Of a stretch of 64,000 nucleotides of DNA, positions 8,339 to 17,023 are shown piece by piece. Each line of letters opens with the position of its first letter. The stretch's first letter is position 1. Source of the DNA: Aeromicrobium terrae (GTDB lineage Bacteria > Actinomycetota > Actinomycetes > Propionibacteriales > Nocardioidaceae). Made by a program: the position numbers and the translations under genes. The notes beneath the pieces were generated by a model that was given only the letters and a program-made list of their open reading frames with translations, had not been told where the DNA came from and made no database searches. The DNA is taken from positions 62,001 to 126,000 of the forward strand of contig NZ_VDUX01000001.1 of the NCBI RefSeq assembly GCF_008039565.1, given 5' to 3'.

Positions 8339-9409
8339 TCAGCGGACGAGCGAGGTCCAGGCCCAGAGCACCGAGGTGCACAGCACGACGAGGACCGGCG
8401 TGGTGGCCAGGCCGACGGCGTGGAACGTGCGCCACGAGACCGTGGCGCGCATGCCCGACCGGTGCCACAGCAGGTTCGCCAGCGACCCGATGCCGGTGAG
8501 GTTGGCGCCGACGTTGACGCCGACGAGCAGCGCGAGTGCCGCGACCGGGCCCGCGGCGACCGCGGCGGGCCCGAGCAGGAGCGTCGCCGGCAGGTTGTTG
8601 ACGGCGTTCGCCACCACCATGGCGATCAGGGCGATGCCGACGAGCGCGCCCCAGGAGTCGCCGGCCGGCAGGAGGTCGCCCACCCAGTCGCCCGCTCTGG
8701 TGTCGCCCAACCACACCACCACGGCGCACCAGATCAGGACGAGGGCCGCGAGCTTGAGGTTGGCGGCCTCGAGGAGGTCCGGCCAGGTGGTGGTCCGGCG
8801 GGAGAGCGCGTAGCCGCCGACGAGGACGGCGCCGGCGGCGGCCGGGACCCAGGGCGTCGCGCCCGTGGCCAGGCCGAGCAGGACGACGAGCACGACGGCG
8901 CTCGGGAACAGCGGCACCGCGATGCTGGTGGCCGGCTCGATCGCCGCGGTGTCGTCGAGGTCGCGGCGGAACCAGAGGCGCAGCACCAGGTACTCTGCCG
9001 CCACGCCGACCAGCCAGACCGGGAGCATGAGCCAGGCGAACTCCACGAAGCCGAGGCCCGTGCCCGCGAACACCAGCAGGTTCGTCAGGTTGGAGACCGG
9101 CAGCAGGGTCGACCCGGTGTTGGCGAGCCTGACCGCCGCCAGCGCCGTCGGCCGGCGCGCACCGCGGGCGGCGACGAGCAGGACCGGGGCGAGGAGCACG
9201 ACGGTGGCGTCGAGGCTCAGCACGGTGGTGACGGCCGCCGCCAGCGCGATCGCGAGCGCGAGCCGGCGCGGCGCCGAGTGCGACGACCGAGCGGCGACAG
9301 CGGCTCCCCAGGCCCGGAACACGCCCTCGTCGTCGCAGGCGCGGGCCAGCACCATGATCGCGACGAGGAAGCCGACGACCTCCGTCAGGGAGATCAGGTC
9401 GTGGCTCAT
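8339..9409 (-). CDS. ArsB/SLC13-type ion transporter
   Basis: The 356-residue integral membrane protein has about ten hydrophobic segments and two repeated helical-hairpin motifs: SLDATVVLLAPV with NTGSTLLPVSNLTNLLVFA in the first half and NNLPATLLLGPAA in the second. This internal pseudo-repeat is typical of the ArsB/CitM ion transporter superfamily. Substrate could be arsenite, a dicarboxylate or another anion; no ars regulator or reductase is nearby, so arsenic resistance is not asserted. TAGGTT ends six bases before the ATG, so it likely has its own leaderless promoter within the end of the upstream gene. Confidence 0.8.
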   Translation of the reverse strand: MSHDLISLTEVVGFLVAIMVLARACDDEGVFRAWGAAVAARSSHSAPRRLALAIALAAAVTTVLSLDATVVLLAPVLLVAARGARRPTALAAVRLANTGSTLLPVSNLTNLLVFAGTGLGFVEFAWLMLPVWLVGVAAEYLVLRLWFRRDLDDTAAIEPATSIAVPLFPSAVVLVVLLGLATGATPWVPAAAGAVLVGGYALSRRTTTWPDLLEAANLKLAALVLIWCAVVVWLGDTRAGDWVGDLLPAGDSWGALVGIALIAMVVANAVNNLPATLLLGPAAVAAGPVAALALLVGVNVGANLTGIGSLANLLWHRSGMRATVSWRTFHAVGLATTPVLVVLCTSVLWAWTSLVR

Positions 9410-9422
9410 CCGGCGAACCTAT

Positions 9423-9977
9423 CTATCCAATGAGCAGAACCACACCGACGGCCGCGAACAGGCCGGCCGAGACGAGGTGCACGATCCGCAGCGGCACGAC
9501 CCGCAGCAGGGCGCGACCCACGAGCACGGCGAGCACGATCGACGCGGCCATGGCCAGCGTGGCACCGGCCCAGACCGCCGGCCATGAGTACTGCGTCGAC
9601 AACGTCATGGTGGTGACCATCGTCTTGTCGCCGAGCTCGGAGAGGGCGAACGCGATCGCCACGACCAGCACGGCCCGGCCGCCCTTGGCCACCGGCCGCG
9701 CCTCGTCCTCGTCGATCTGGCCCTCGCGCAGCGCCAGCAGCGCGAACAGCAGGAAGACGATGCCCGACGCGATCCGCACGCCGTCGCGGGGGAGGGCGTC
9801 GCCGATCACGTCGCCGGCGAGCGCGGACGCGAGGTCGAGCACGGCCGACGCCGCGACGGCACCGATCACGACGGTGCGCGCCCGGTAGCGGGTCGCGAAC
9901 GTCATGCACATCAGCTGGCTCTTGTCGCCGAGCTCGGCGATGAAGATCACGGCGGCGCTCAGCAGGACGGCGCTCAT
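9423..9977 (-). CDS. TMEM165/GDT1 (UPF0016) family cation transporter, probably Mn2+ export
   Basis: The 184-residue protein has six predicted membrane helices arranged as two inverted halves, each carrying the family signature (ELGDKSQ near residue 15, ELGDKTM near residue 112). GDT1/TMEM165 proteins move Mn2+ or Ca2+ out of the cytosol; bacterial members such as MneA export Mn2+. The upstream region contains a predicted manganese riboswitch and a hairpin covering its Shine-Dalgarno sequence, which supports a manganese role. GAGGAG precedes the ATG by about eight bases. Confidence 0.9.
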   Translation of the reverse strand: MSAVLLSAAVIFIAELGDKSQLMCMTFATRYRARTVVIGAVAASAVLDLASALAGDVIGDALPRDGVRIASGIVFLLFALLALREGQIDEDEARPVAKGGRAVLVVAIAFALSELGDKTMVTTMTLSTQYSWPAVWAGATLAMAASIVLAVLVGRALLRVVPLRIVHLVSAGLFAAVGVVLLIG

Positions 9978-9982
9978 GCGAA

Positions 9983-10011
9983 AGGCTCCTCGTCACCCGG
10001 ACGAAGAGCCT
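9983..10011 (-). promoter_or_regulatory. Shine-Dalgarno-sequestering hairpin of the riboswitch expression platform
   Basis: On the minus strand a 12-bp stem (10011-10000 paired with 9994-9983, one G-U pair) closes a five-base loop. The 3' arm contains the GAGGAG ribosome-binding site of the TMEM165-type gene, whose ATG begins five bases further on. Opening or closing this stem would switch translation. There is no U-tract, so it is not a terminator. Confidence 0.7.
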
Positions 10012-10052
10012 GTGGGGAGACCTCGACCGGGATGTGTGGTGGACACATCGGT

Positions 10053-10145
10053 CGAAAGTCTCGTCCGCCAGAGGTTCCTGGCCTGCTGCACCGGAGCCCG
10101 GGGGCTCAGTATGTCGACGCAGCCGTTGGGGACTACTCCCTTTCG
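10053..10145 (-). promoter_or_regulatory. yybP-ykoY manganese riboswitch aptamer
   Basis: Read on the minus strand, the region has P1 pairing CGAAAG with CTTTCG, the conserved GGGAGTAG segment just inside it, CGACATACTGAG in the middle and GACGAGACTTTCG at the 3' side: elements of the yybP-ykoY aptamer, which binds Mn2+. Such aptamers precede UPF0016/TMEM165 genes in actinobacteria. A second long hairpin (about 10023-10054) separates it from the ribosome-site hairpin. TAGGCT (minus, 10153-10158) is a possible -10 box. I could not run a covariance-model search. Confidence 0.75.
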
Positions 10146-10186
10146 TCGGTCCAGCCTACCGGACGGCGCCACGCCCTACACTGGTC

Positions 10187-10588
10187 GGGCGAATGAGTCG
10201 GCCGGGCGGCCGCGGCAGGTGACTGTCGAGGAAAGTCCGGACTCCACCGAGCACGGTGGTGGCCAACAGCCACCCACGGCGACGTGCGGGACAGTGCCAC
10301 AGAGAACAGACCGCCAGCGGCCCCCAGCTCTCGAGCCGGGGGTGCGGGTAAGGGTGAAACGGTGAGGTAAGAGCTCACCAGCACGCCGGGTGACCGGTGT
10401 GGCTCGGTAAACCCCACCGGGAGCAAGACCAAGAGGGCCTCGTCCGCGGGGCCTGCGCTGACGGGCTGCTCGTCCGATGTCAGCGGGTAGGTCGCACCGA
10501 GGCGTCCAGCAATGGGCGTCCCAGATGGATGGCCGCCCCTCACCCCAGGTGAGGACAGAATCCGGCTTACAGGCCGGCTCATTCGCCC
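10187..10588 (+). ncRNA. rnpB: RNase P RNA, bacterial type A
   Basis: Terminal pairing GGGCGAATGAG (10187-10197) with CTCATTCGCCC (10578-10588) closes the molecule. Inside are the conserved blocks GAGGAAAGTCCGGACTCC, ACAGTGCCACAGA, GGTAAGGGTGAAACGGTGAGGTAAGA split across P7-P10, AGACCAAGAGG and the 3' ACAGAATCCGGCTTACAG. This is the catalytic RNA that matures tRNA 5' ends. TACACT at 10177-10182 is the likely -10 box. The gene is divergent from the riboswitch-controlled transporter. Confidence 0.96.
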
Positions 10589-10666
10589 CACGCCTCGTCC
10601 CACCGTCTCGGCGCGTTCTGCTGCAAAATCCACCCTGATCAGTGCGATTGGCGACACGATGGACCC

Positions 10667-12148
10667 GTGACTCCCCCGGACACGAGATACATCGATCGTG
10701 AGGGTGCGGGTCTCGCTTACCAGGTGTTCGGGACCGGGCCCGGAGACTTCGTGTACTACGGCAGCGAGATCATGCACCTGGACCTGTTGTGGGCTGACCC
10801 CCACACCGAGGCGAACCTGGGCGCGGTGGCGCGCAACGGCCGCCTCGCCCTCTTCCAGCGTCGCGGCCTGGGCCTGTCCGATCGCGTCGACTACGTGCCG
10901 ACGATCGAGCAGCAGGCCGACGACATCATCGCGGTCATGGACGCGGCCGGGATGCGCCGCGCCGTGATCGGCGCTCCGGGCAGTGCCTGCGGGCCGGCGG
11001 CGATGGTGGCCGCGCGTTATCCCGAGCGGGTGACCGGCCTGTGCCTGTGGCTGCCGTTCCCGCAGCCGATCGACGGGTCCTGCGACGACCCGTGGGCCGA
11101 CCAGGCCGAGATCGAGCACATGGCGGACGTGGTCGACCGCGTCGTCGCCAACTGGGGACGCGGCCGGACCATGGACATGTGGAACGCGGAGATGCGCTCC
11201 GCGAACAACCGCCGGCTCATGGGCATGCTGGAGCGCAGCTCGATGTCCCCGGCCGAGGCGCGAGCACACTGGGAGTGGTCCGCGGGGCTCGACTACACGC
11301 ACCTCCTGCCCTCCATCGCGGCGCCCACCCGGGTCCTGATCCAGGACCAGGGCGTGAGCCCGCTGTCCTGGGCCGAGCGCATGGTCGCGGAGATGCCGAA
11401 CGCCAGCCTGCACGTCATGCCGGTCCCGGCGCCCGGGTCGTCGATCGGGGAGGCGTACTACCCGGTCGTCATGCACCTCCTCGAGCTCGGCCTGGGTCCC
11501 AAGAAGGTCGCCGAGGACAGCCGGTTCTTCGGCACGGTCCTCTTCACCGACGTCGTGTCGTCGACGCAGCTCCTGACGGAGATCGGCGACGAGGAGTACC
11601 AGCGCGTGCGGACGGCCCACGAGCACGCCGTGCGGGCGGCCGTGGCCGAGGCTGACGGGCAGGTCGTGAACATCAGCGGCGACGGGACGTTCAGCCTGCT
11701 CGACATGCCGAGCACCGCGGTCCGCTGCGCCGAGCGCATCGTGCGCGAGGCGAGCGCCGCGGGACTCCGGGTGCGCTGTGGCGTGCACGCGGGCGAGCTG
11801 CAGCGTGAGGTCGCGAACGCGACCGGTCTCAACGTGCACGTCGGCGCCCGCGTCATGGCGGCCGCGGGTCCGGGGGAGGTGTACGTCTCGCGCACGGTCC
11901 GCGACCTGGTGGTGGGGTCGGGCCTGCAGTTCGAGTCGATCGGCACCAAGCGGCTCGAGGGACTCCCGGACGTGTGGGACCTGTACCGCTTCGACCACGC
12001 GAGCAGCCCCAGCGTCATCCCGCCGACCGAGTCGCTCCAGACGCCGATGGACAAGGTCGCCGTGCACGCGGCGCGCCGCGCGCCTCGCCTGATGCGCGCG
12101 ATGGCCAAGCTGGCGAACGCCACCGACCGGGGCGTCCGCGTCCCATGA
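10667..12148 (+). CDS. Alpha/beta-hydrolase-fold domain fused to class III adenylate/guanylate cyclase (Rv1900c/LipJ-like)
   Basis: In this 493-residue protein, residues 1-275 resemble an alpha/beta hydrolase and residues 285-455 are a class III nucleotide cyclase. The cyclase has metal-binding D295 (VLFTDVVSS) and D339 (SGDGTF), the CGVHAGE strand and a NVHVGARV segment supplying the catalytic Asn/Arg region. The nucleophile elbow reads GAPGSACG: the serine of GxSxG aligns with Pro104, and no clear catalytic histidine follows, so the hydrolase half may be a degenerate sensor domain. M. tuberculosis Rv1900c has the same architecture. The GTG follows CACGAT by six bases (leaderless). It overlaps the next hydrolase gene as ATGA. 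Confidence 0.88.
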   Translation: MTPPDTRYIDREGAGLAYQVFGTGPGDFVYYGSEIMHLDLLWADPHTEANLGAVARNGRLALFQRRGLGLSDRVDYVPTIEQQADDIIAVMDAAGMRRAVIGAPGSACGPAAMVAARYPERVTGLCLWLPFPQPIDGSCDDPWADQAEIEHMADVVDRVVANWGRGRTMDMWNAEMRSANNRRLMGMLERSSMSPAEARAHWEWSAGLDYTHLLPSIAAPTRVLIQDQGVSPLSWAERMVAEMPNASLHVMPVPAPGSSIGEAYYPVVMHLLELGLGPKKVAEDSRFFGTVLFTDVVSSTQLLTEIGDEEYQRVRTAHEHAVRAAVAEADGQVVNISGDGTFSLLDMPSTAVRCAERIVREASAAGLRVRCGVHAGELQREVANATGLNVHVGARVMAAAGPGEVYVSRTVRDLVVGSGLQFESIGTKRLEGLPDVWDLYRFDHASSPSVIPPTESLQTPMDKVAVHAARRAPRLMRAMAKLANATDRGVRVP

Positions 12149-13014
12149 CGTCGGGCAGGAAGGGGCTCACCCGCTTCGTCGAGGTGACTCCCGAGGGTCG
12201 CCGGACGCTGCACGTCGGGTCGGGGGAGCCGCTGGTCCTCCTTCACATGGGCGCCAATCCGTGGAGCAAGTGGCAGCACGTGCTTCCGCACCTGGACGGG
12301 TTCGAGATCCTGGCGCCGACCCTGGCCGGCTGGGACGGCGGGAACCCGCTGCCCGGCCCCATCGTGCTCGACGACCTCACGCGTGGTGTCGTCGAGGAGA
12401 TGGACCGGGTCGGGCTCGAGTCCGCTCACGTCGTCGGGTGCTCCCTGGGCGGTCTGGCGGCGCTCGGGGTCGCCCGGGCGGGGAGGGCGCGCAGCGTGCT
12501 CGCCATCTGCCCTGCCGGGGGGTCGAACCAGGAGCAGACCCAGCGGCTGGTGAAGCACTTCGAGATGCTCAACGACCTGTCGTGGCTCCAGCGACTGCTC
12601 GTCCCGGTCGCGCTCTCGATCCCGCGCCTCAGACGTGTCGCACTGCGCGCCGTGCTCGAGCACGGCGACCGGATCTCGGCCCGCGAGGCCATCGCCCTCC
12701 GGCGCAACAGTGCGAACGGCGACTGGGACAACCTGCTCCCTGGCTTCTCGGCCTTCCGGCTCGAGCCGACGCCCGCGGTGACGGTCCCGTTCATGCTGGC
12801 GTGGGGCGAGCTGGACCGGTTCACGCCGAAGGTGAACGAGGAGCCGCTCTGGCGCCAGGCCGTGCCGCACGCGGAGTCCCACGTCCTGTCAGGCGTCGGG
12901 CACATCCCGATGCTCGACGACCCAGACCAGACTGCGCGACTCATGCGCAGCTGGCTGGATCGTCGGGCGTCGCGGCCGGCGGCCGCGTCCGGTCAGGACC
13001 AGACGCGGACGTAG
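12145..13014 (+). CDS. Alpha/beta hydrolase
   Basis: The 289-residue protein has a complete catalytic triad in standard places: oxyanion region LLHMGAN, nucleophile elbow GCSLGG, acid in WGELDRF and histidine in VGHIPML. It probably hydrolyses an ester, lactone or similar small substrate. The ATG overlaps the stop of the hydrolase/cyclase gene, so the two are translationally coupled; this active hydrolase may complement the degenerate hydrolase half of its partner. Its 3' end overlaps the convergent GH16 gene by 22 bases. Confidence 0.85.
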   Translation: MTSGRKGLTRFVEVTPEGRRTLHVGSGEPLVLLHMGANPWSKWQHVLPHLDGFEILAPTLAGWDGGNPLPGPIVLDDLTRGVVEEMDRVGLESAHVVGCSLGGLAALGVARAGRARSVLAICPAGGSNQEQTQRLVKHFEMLNDLSWLQRLLVPVALSIPRLRRVALRAVLEHGDRISAREAIALRRNSANGDWDNLLPGFSAFRLEPTPAVTVPFMLAWGELDRFTPKVNEEPLWRQAVPHAESHVLSGVGHIPMLDDPDQTARLMRSWLDRRASRPAAASGQDQTRT

Positions 13015-13877
13015 TCGACCTGGGTCTGCTGCGGCAGCGGCGTCGTCGCCGGGTCGAACGGGTTCTGGCCCATGCCGAGCGTCTGCGTCAGGTTCGTGAC
13101 GAACGGCTGGTCGAACGGAGCGGACCCGGTCAACGGCGCGGCGGCGCTGATCTTGTGGTCGATGCACTCCTGGCCGTCGATCGAGATCACGATGTCCGTC
13201 GGCGTCCACACCAGCGTGTACGTGTGGAACTGCCACGGCTGCCAGATCAGGCAGCGGTAGTCGGTGTGCGACTTGTCCTCGGTGTCGGCCCGGTTGTAGT
13301 GGATCACCGGGATCGCCCGGTCCGTGTACTTCGAGTAGTACTCGGCGATGTCGATCTCGCCCGATGCCGGCCAGTCACCGTACGTGTGCTTGCTCGGGTA
13401 CAGCCAGAGCGCGCTCTGCGTGCCGGTCGTGGCCTGCGCGTTGCCGAACTTGGCCCGGATCTCCCAGCGCCCGTAGGTCTGCTCGAACGCTCCACGCGTG
13501 GTCACCGAGCCGGAGATGTACTGCGTGACGTAGTTGCCGCCGCGCGGGTTCTTGCACAGGATCGGCCAGGGGTACTGCCGCGACGTCAGCTTCAGCGTGC
13601 CGGCGTTGACTGCGATCGTGTTCGGGTTGTCGACCCAGCAGTCGGTGCCGCCGCCGCTGAGACCCCCGACCCCCGTCTCCTGGGGGGTCCATTTGGTCCG
13701 GTCGAGCGCGTTGCCGTCGAACTCGTCGGCGAACGTGCAGACCCACGGTGTCCCGTCGTCCTTGAGGACGGTGGCGCCGCAGGACGGACCGTCGGCCGCG
13801 GCGGGTGCGGTGGTGGTGAATGTCGTCAAGGCCGCTACCAGGGCAGACGCCAGTAGCAGCGCACTCGTGCGCTTCAT
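12993..13877 (-). CDS. Secreted glycoside hydrolase family 16 (paralogue 1)
   Basis: The 294-residue protein has a Sec signal peptide (residues 1-28, cleavage after APAAA) followed directly by a GH16 jelly-roll domain. The catalytic E-D-E is at E174, D176 and E179 in SGEIDIAE, with the ExDxxE spacing of laminarinase-type enzymes, so a beta-1,3- or mixed beta-glucan is the likely substrate. It ends VDYVRVWS, as expected for a complete domain; there is no carbohydrate-binding module or cell-wall anchor. A GAGGGAG ribosome site precedes the ATG. It is the last of three adjacent GH16 genes on this strand. Confidence 0.9.
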   Translation of the reverse strand: MKRTSALLLASALVAALTTFTTTAPAAADGPSCGATVLKDDGTPWVCTFADEFDGNALDRTKWTPQETGVGGLSGGGTDCWVDNPNTIAVNAGTLKLTSRQYPWPILCKNPRGGNYVTQYISGSVTTRGAFEQTYGRWEIRAKFGNAQATTGTQSALWLYPSKHTYGDWPASGEIDIAEYYSKYTDRAIPVIHYNRADTEDKSHTDYRCLIWQPWQFHTYTLVWTPTDIVISIDGQECIDHKISAAAPLTGSAPFDQPFVTNLTQTLGMGQNPFDPATTPLPQQTQVDYVRVWS

Positions 13878-13920
13878 CGTTGCTCCCTCTTGTCGCTGTC
13901 GCGACGTCGCCGCTTCACCC

Positions 13921-13945
13921 CCGGACCGACTCCCATTCGGTCCGG
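13921..13945 (-). other. Perfect intergenic hairpin between GH16 paralogues 1 and 2
   Basis: A 9-bp perfect inverted repeat (13921-13929 with 13937-13945, seven-base loop) lies in the 129-base gap upstream of paralogue 1. It lacks a T-tract in either direction, so it may be an RNA stabiliser or processing site rather than a terminator. Nothing else is obvious in the gap. Confidence 0.4.
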
Positions 13946-14006
13946 ACGACGACGTTGCAGGCCCCAACGATGGCAGAAGCCGGGGGTCACCCGTCAGCAG
14001 CGCAGG

Positions 14007-14903
14007 TCAGGACCAGACGTGCACCCAGTCGACCTCGGTGGTCAGCGGGAGCGGGGTCACGGACGCGTTGAACGCGTTCTGGCCGACCCCCAGGGACTGC
14101 GTGAGGTAGGTGACGAACGGCTGGTCGAACGGCGCGGCGCCGGTCAGCGGGTCGGCCGCGTCGATCGTGTGGTCGACGCAGGTGGCGCCGTCGATGGAGA
14201 TCGTGATCTTCCGTGTCGTCCAGACCAGCGTGTACGTGTGGAACCGCGACGGGTCCGCGACCATGCAGCGCGTGTTCGTGTAGCTGCCGTCGTCCACGGC
14301 CTCCTCGTAGTGGATGAACGGGATCACCCGGTCCGGGTAGGTCGTGTAGAACTCGGCGATGTCGATCTCGCCCGAGCGGGGCCACGCTCCGTAGGTGGCG
14401 TACTTCGGGTACAGCCAGAGGGCGGAGTGCGAGCCGGTGACCGTGGCGTTCGGGAACTTCGCCCGGATCTCCCAGCGGCCGTAGGTCTGGTCGAACGTCC
14501 CGCGCGTCGTCACCGAGCCCGACGTGTACTGCGTGGTGTAGGCGCCGAACAGCGGGCTCGGGCACGTGAACGGGGCGGCCTCGCGGCGTGACGTCAGGCG
14601 CAGCGTGCCGTTCGCGACCGCGACGTTGTTCGGGCTGTCGACCCAGCAGTCACCCGCGAGGCTGGGCGCGCCGGACGCGGTGGTCTGCGGCACCCACCGG
14701 CGGGAGTCCAGGCTCGAGCCGTCGAACTCGTCGGCGAACGTGCACGTCCACGGCTTGCCTGTGTCCTTCGCGACCTTGGCCCCGCAGCTCGGCGCCTTCG
14801 GTGCCGGATCGGGCTTGGCCGGCTTGCCGGCCTCGGCTGCCTGCATGGTGGACAGGCTCGTGACCAGCACCGTCGCCAGCACGAGCGCAGCAGTGCGCTT
14901 CAT
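14007..14903 (-). CDS. Secreted glycoside hydrolase family 16 (paralogue 2)
   Basis: The 298-residue secreted protein has a signal peptide with MKRTAALVLA start and a cleavage region near AAEAG, a short Lys/Pro/Ala linker (about 27-37) and one GH16 domain. Catalytic residues are E179, D181 and E184 in SGEIDIAE. The C-terminal block APFDQPFVTYLTQSLGVGQN is shared with the other paralogues, pointing to local duplication. It lies 53 bases downstream of paralogue 3 and 129 bases upstream of paralogue 1, on the same strand. Confidence 0.9.
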   Translation of the reverse strand: MKRTAALVLATVLVTSLSTMQAAEAGKPAKPDPAPKAPSCGAKVAKDTGKPWTCTFADEFDGSSLDSRRWVPQTTASGAPSLAGDCWVDSPNNVAVANGTLRLTSRREAAPFTCPSPLFGAYTTQYTSGSVTTRGTFDQTYGRWEIRAKFPNATVTGSHSALWLYPKYATYGAWPRSGEIDIAEFYTTYPDRVIPFIHYEEAVDDGSYTNTRCMVADPSRFHTYTLVWTTRKITISIDGATCVDHTIDAADPLTGAAPFDQPFVTYLTQSLGVGQNAFNASVTPLPLTTEVDWVHVWS

Positions 14904-14956
14904 GAGTCTCCCTCTTCCCCTGGTTGCCAGCCATGATGGCGGAGGGAGGGGTCAGG

Positions 14957-15862
14957 TCACGACCAGACGTGGACGTAGTCGACCTCGGTGCGCACCGGGA
15001 GCGGGGTGGCGTACCGGCCGACGTCGCGGAACCGGTTCCGGCCGACGCCCAGGGACTGCGTGAGGTACGTGGCGAACGGCTGGTCGAACGGCGCCGTGCT
15101 CGAGTGCGGCCGGCGCGAGCGGATCGAGTGATCGACGCAGAGCTCCTTGTCGATCCAGATCCGGATCCGGCCCGGCGTCCACTCGGCGGTGTAGACGTGC
15201 CAGTTCCACGCGTCGGCCACCATGCACTTCTTGTTCGTGCGGCTGCGGTTGGCGCGGCCCACGGCGTTGTAGTGGATGACGGGGATCACCCGGTCGGGGG
15301 CGCGGGTGTAGTACTCGGCGATGTCGATCTCGCCCGACTGCGGCCACTCTCCGTAGGCCTGGTCGCGTGGGAACAGCCACAGGGCGCTGTGCGAGCCCGT
15401 GACGTCGGCGTTCGGGAACTTCGCCCGGATCTGCCACCGGCCGTAGGTCTGGGCGAACTTGCCCCAGGTGGTGACCGACCCGGAGGTGTACTTGGTCGTG
15501 TAGTGCCCGCGGGGAGCCTTGCAGACGATCGGCTTGGACTCCTCGCGCGACGTGAGCCGCAGCGTGCCGTTGGCGACGGCGACGTTGTTCGGGCTGCTCA
15601 CCCAGCAGTCGGCCTTGTTGCCGCTGTGACCGCTCACGGAGGTCTGCTGGACCGACCACTTGGTGCCGTCCAGCTTCGTGCCACTGAACTCGTCGGCGAA
15701 CCGGCAGGTCCACGCCTTGCCGCTGGACTTGAGCACCTTGGCACCACAGCTGGGAGCCGCCGGCTTCGTCTTGGTGGCCGCCGTGCCGGGCGCCTGGATG
15801 GCGATGGAACCGACCGCCACCACCAGCGCAGCAAGAAGGAGCATCCGCACGTGATGCTTCAT
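14957..15862 (-). CDS. Secreted glycoside hydrolase family 16 (paralogue 3)
   Basis: The 301-residue protein has a signal peptide (hydrophobic residues 7-24), a short Thr/Lys/Pro linker and a GH16 domain with E178, D180 and E183. A good AGGAG site lies eight bases before the ATG. It has a WQIRAKF strand where paralogues 1 and 2 have WEIRAKF, and a distinctive loop rich in Arg/His near SIRSRRPHSS, so specificity may differ. The 81-base gap to the upstream map gene has room for a promoter (possible TAGTTA on the minus strand), so it probably heads the three-gene GH16 run. Confidence 0.9.
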   Translation of the reverse strand: MKHHVRMLLLAALVVAVGSIAIQAPGTAATKTKPAAPSCGAKVLKSSGKAWTCRFADEFSGTKLDGTKWSVQQTSVSGHSGNKADCWVSSPNNVAVANGTLRLTSREESKPIVCKAPRGHYTTKYTSGSVTTWGKFAQTYGRWQIRAKFPNADVTGSHSALWLFPRDQAYGEWPQSGEIDIAEYYTRAPDRVIPVIHYNAVGRANRSRTNKKCMVADAWNWHVYTAEWTPGRIRIWIDKELCVDHSIRSRRPHSSTAPFDQPFATYLTQSLGVGRNRFRDVGRYATPLPVRTEVDYVHVWS

Positions 15863-15943
15863 GAACAGACGCTCCTTGTTCAGACGGATCCCCCGTCAGG
15901 TCCGGACAGTCTGCCAGAGATGCGTGCAGGATGTAACTACCTT

Positions 15944-16792
15944 TTACGGAAGCGTGAGGATCTCGGTCCCGTCGGCGGTGACGAGCAGGGTGTGCTCGAA
16001 CTGCGCGGTCCGGGACCGGTCGCGCGTCGTCGCCGTCCAGCCGTCGTCCCACAGGTCCCAGTCGGTCGTGCCGAGCGTCAGCATGGGCTCGATCGTGAAG
16101 GTCATGCCCTCCTGGATCAGGTCGTCGGCGTCCGGGTCGTCGACGTGCGGCACGATCAGGCCGTCGTGGAAGGCCGGTCCGACGCCGTGGCCGGTGAACT
16201 CGCGCACGACGCCATAGCCGAACCGGCCGGCGTACGCCTCGATGACGCGGCCGATGACGTTGATCCGCCGCCCCGGCCGGACGGCGGCGATGCCGCGCAT
16301 CATCGCCTCGTGGGTGCGCTCGACGAGCAGCCGGGACTCCTCGTCGACGTCGCCGACGCAGTAGGTCTTGTTGGTGTCGCCGTGGACCTCGCCGATGTAG
16401 GCCGTGATGTCGATGTTGACGATGTCGCCGTCCTCGAGCGGGCGGTCGTCGGGGATGCCGTGGCAGATGACCTCGTTGACGCTGCTGCACAAGGACTTCG
16501 GGAAGCCCCGGTAGCCGAGGGTCGACGGGTAGGCGTCGTGCGCGACGAGGAACTCGTGGCCGACGCGGTCGAGCTCGTCGGTGGTGACGCCGGGGGCGAT
16601 GGCCGCCTCGACGGCGTCGAGCGCCTGGGCCGCGAGCCGGCCGGCCACCCGCATGGCGGCGATGGTCTCGGCGTCCCGCACGCGGGGTCCGCGGTAGGGG
16701 AGCGGTGCGACCTGGCCGACGTACTCGGGGCGGTCGACGTGCTCCGGGACCGTCCGGGTCGGCGACACTCGTCCTGCGGTCACGGTGGCCAC
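15944..16792 (-). CDS. map: Methionine aminopeptidase, type I
   Basis: The 282-residue enzyme removes N-terminal methionine from nascent proteins. Metal ligands are visible in order: Asp in VNIDITAY, Asp in HGDTNKTY, His in TGHGVG, Glu in FTIEPML and Glu in AQFEHTLL. The 40-residue N-terminal extension with PxxP-type segments resembles MetAP1c of M. tuberculosis, thought to contact the ribosome. The GTG start is preceded at exactly six bases by TAGGAT (minus, 16799-16804), giving a leaderless transcript. The divergent small gene begins only 27 bases away. Confidence 0.95.
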   Translation of the reverse strand: MATVTAGRVSPTRTVPEHVDRPEYVGQVAPLPYRGPRVRDAETIAAMRVAGRLAAQALDAVEAAIAPGVTTDELDRVGHEFLVAHDAYPSTLGYRGFPKSLCSSVNEVICHGIPDDRPLEDGDIVNIDITAYIGEVHGDTNKTYCVGDVDEESRLLVERTHEAMMRGIAAVRPGRRINVIGRVIEAYAGRFGYGVVREFTGHGVGPAFHDGLIVPHVDDPDADDLIQEGMTFTIEPMLTLGTTDWDLWDDGWTATTRDRSRTAQFEHTLLVTADGTEILTLP

Positions 16793-16798
16793 CGCGGA

Positions 16799-16804
16799 AT
16801 CCTA
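16799..16804 (-). promoter_or_regulatory. -10 element of map
   Basis: TAGGAT on the minus strand ends six bases before the map GTG. There is no Shine-Dalgarno sequence, so transcription probably starts at the start codon. The box lies inside the 27-base divergent gap. Confidence 0.55.
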
Positions 16805-16819
16805 CGGCAGGATGAACGC

Positions 16820-17023
16820 ATGGCCGACTCGTTCTACTTCTGCCTCAAGCATCACGCCGTCGAGGGTCCGGACGGGTGCCGTCCCGCCGACCGGCTCGGG
16901 CCGTACCCGTCGGAGGACGAGGCGGCCCGTGCCCTCGAGAAGGTCGAGGAGCGCAATCAGGAGTGGGACAACGACCCGAACTGGAACGACGAGGGCCCGG
17001 GGTCCGGTCCCAAGCTCCGATGA
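16820..17023 (+). CDS. Small conserved-looking protein of unknown function (67 aa)
   Basis: The acidic 67-residue protein begins MADSFYFCLKHHAVEG and ends in an Asn/Asp-rich tail (WDNDPNWNDEGPGSGPK). The CLKHH...C segment could bind a metal, but a single Cys/His cluster is not enough to call it. A CAGGA ribosome site precedes the ATG. Its stop overlaps the next ATG as ATGA, so the pair is co-translated. The strong amphipathic helix (residues 32-48) and coupling to a membrane protein suggest a soluble partner for it. Confidence 0.75.
   Translation: MADSFYFCLKHHAVEGPDGCRPADRLGPYPSEDEAARALEKVEERNQEWDNDPNWNDEGPGSGPKLR

Noticed and set aside
8339..9409. Arsenic-resistance operon
   Set aside because: Only the permease resembles ArsB; no ArsR, ArsC or Acr3 gene is nearby and the superfamily has many substrates.
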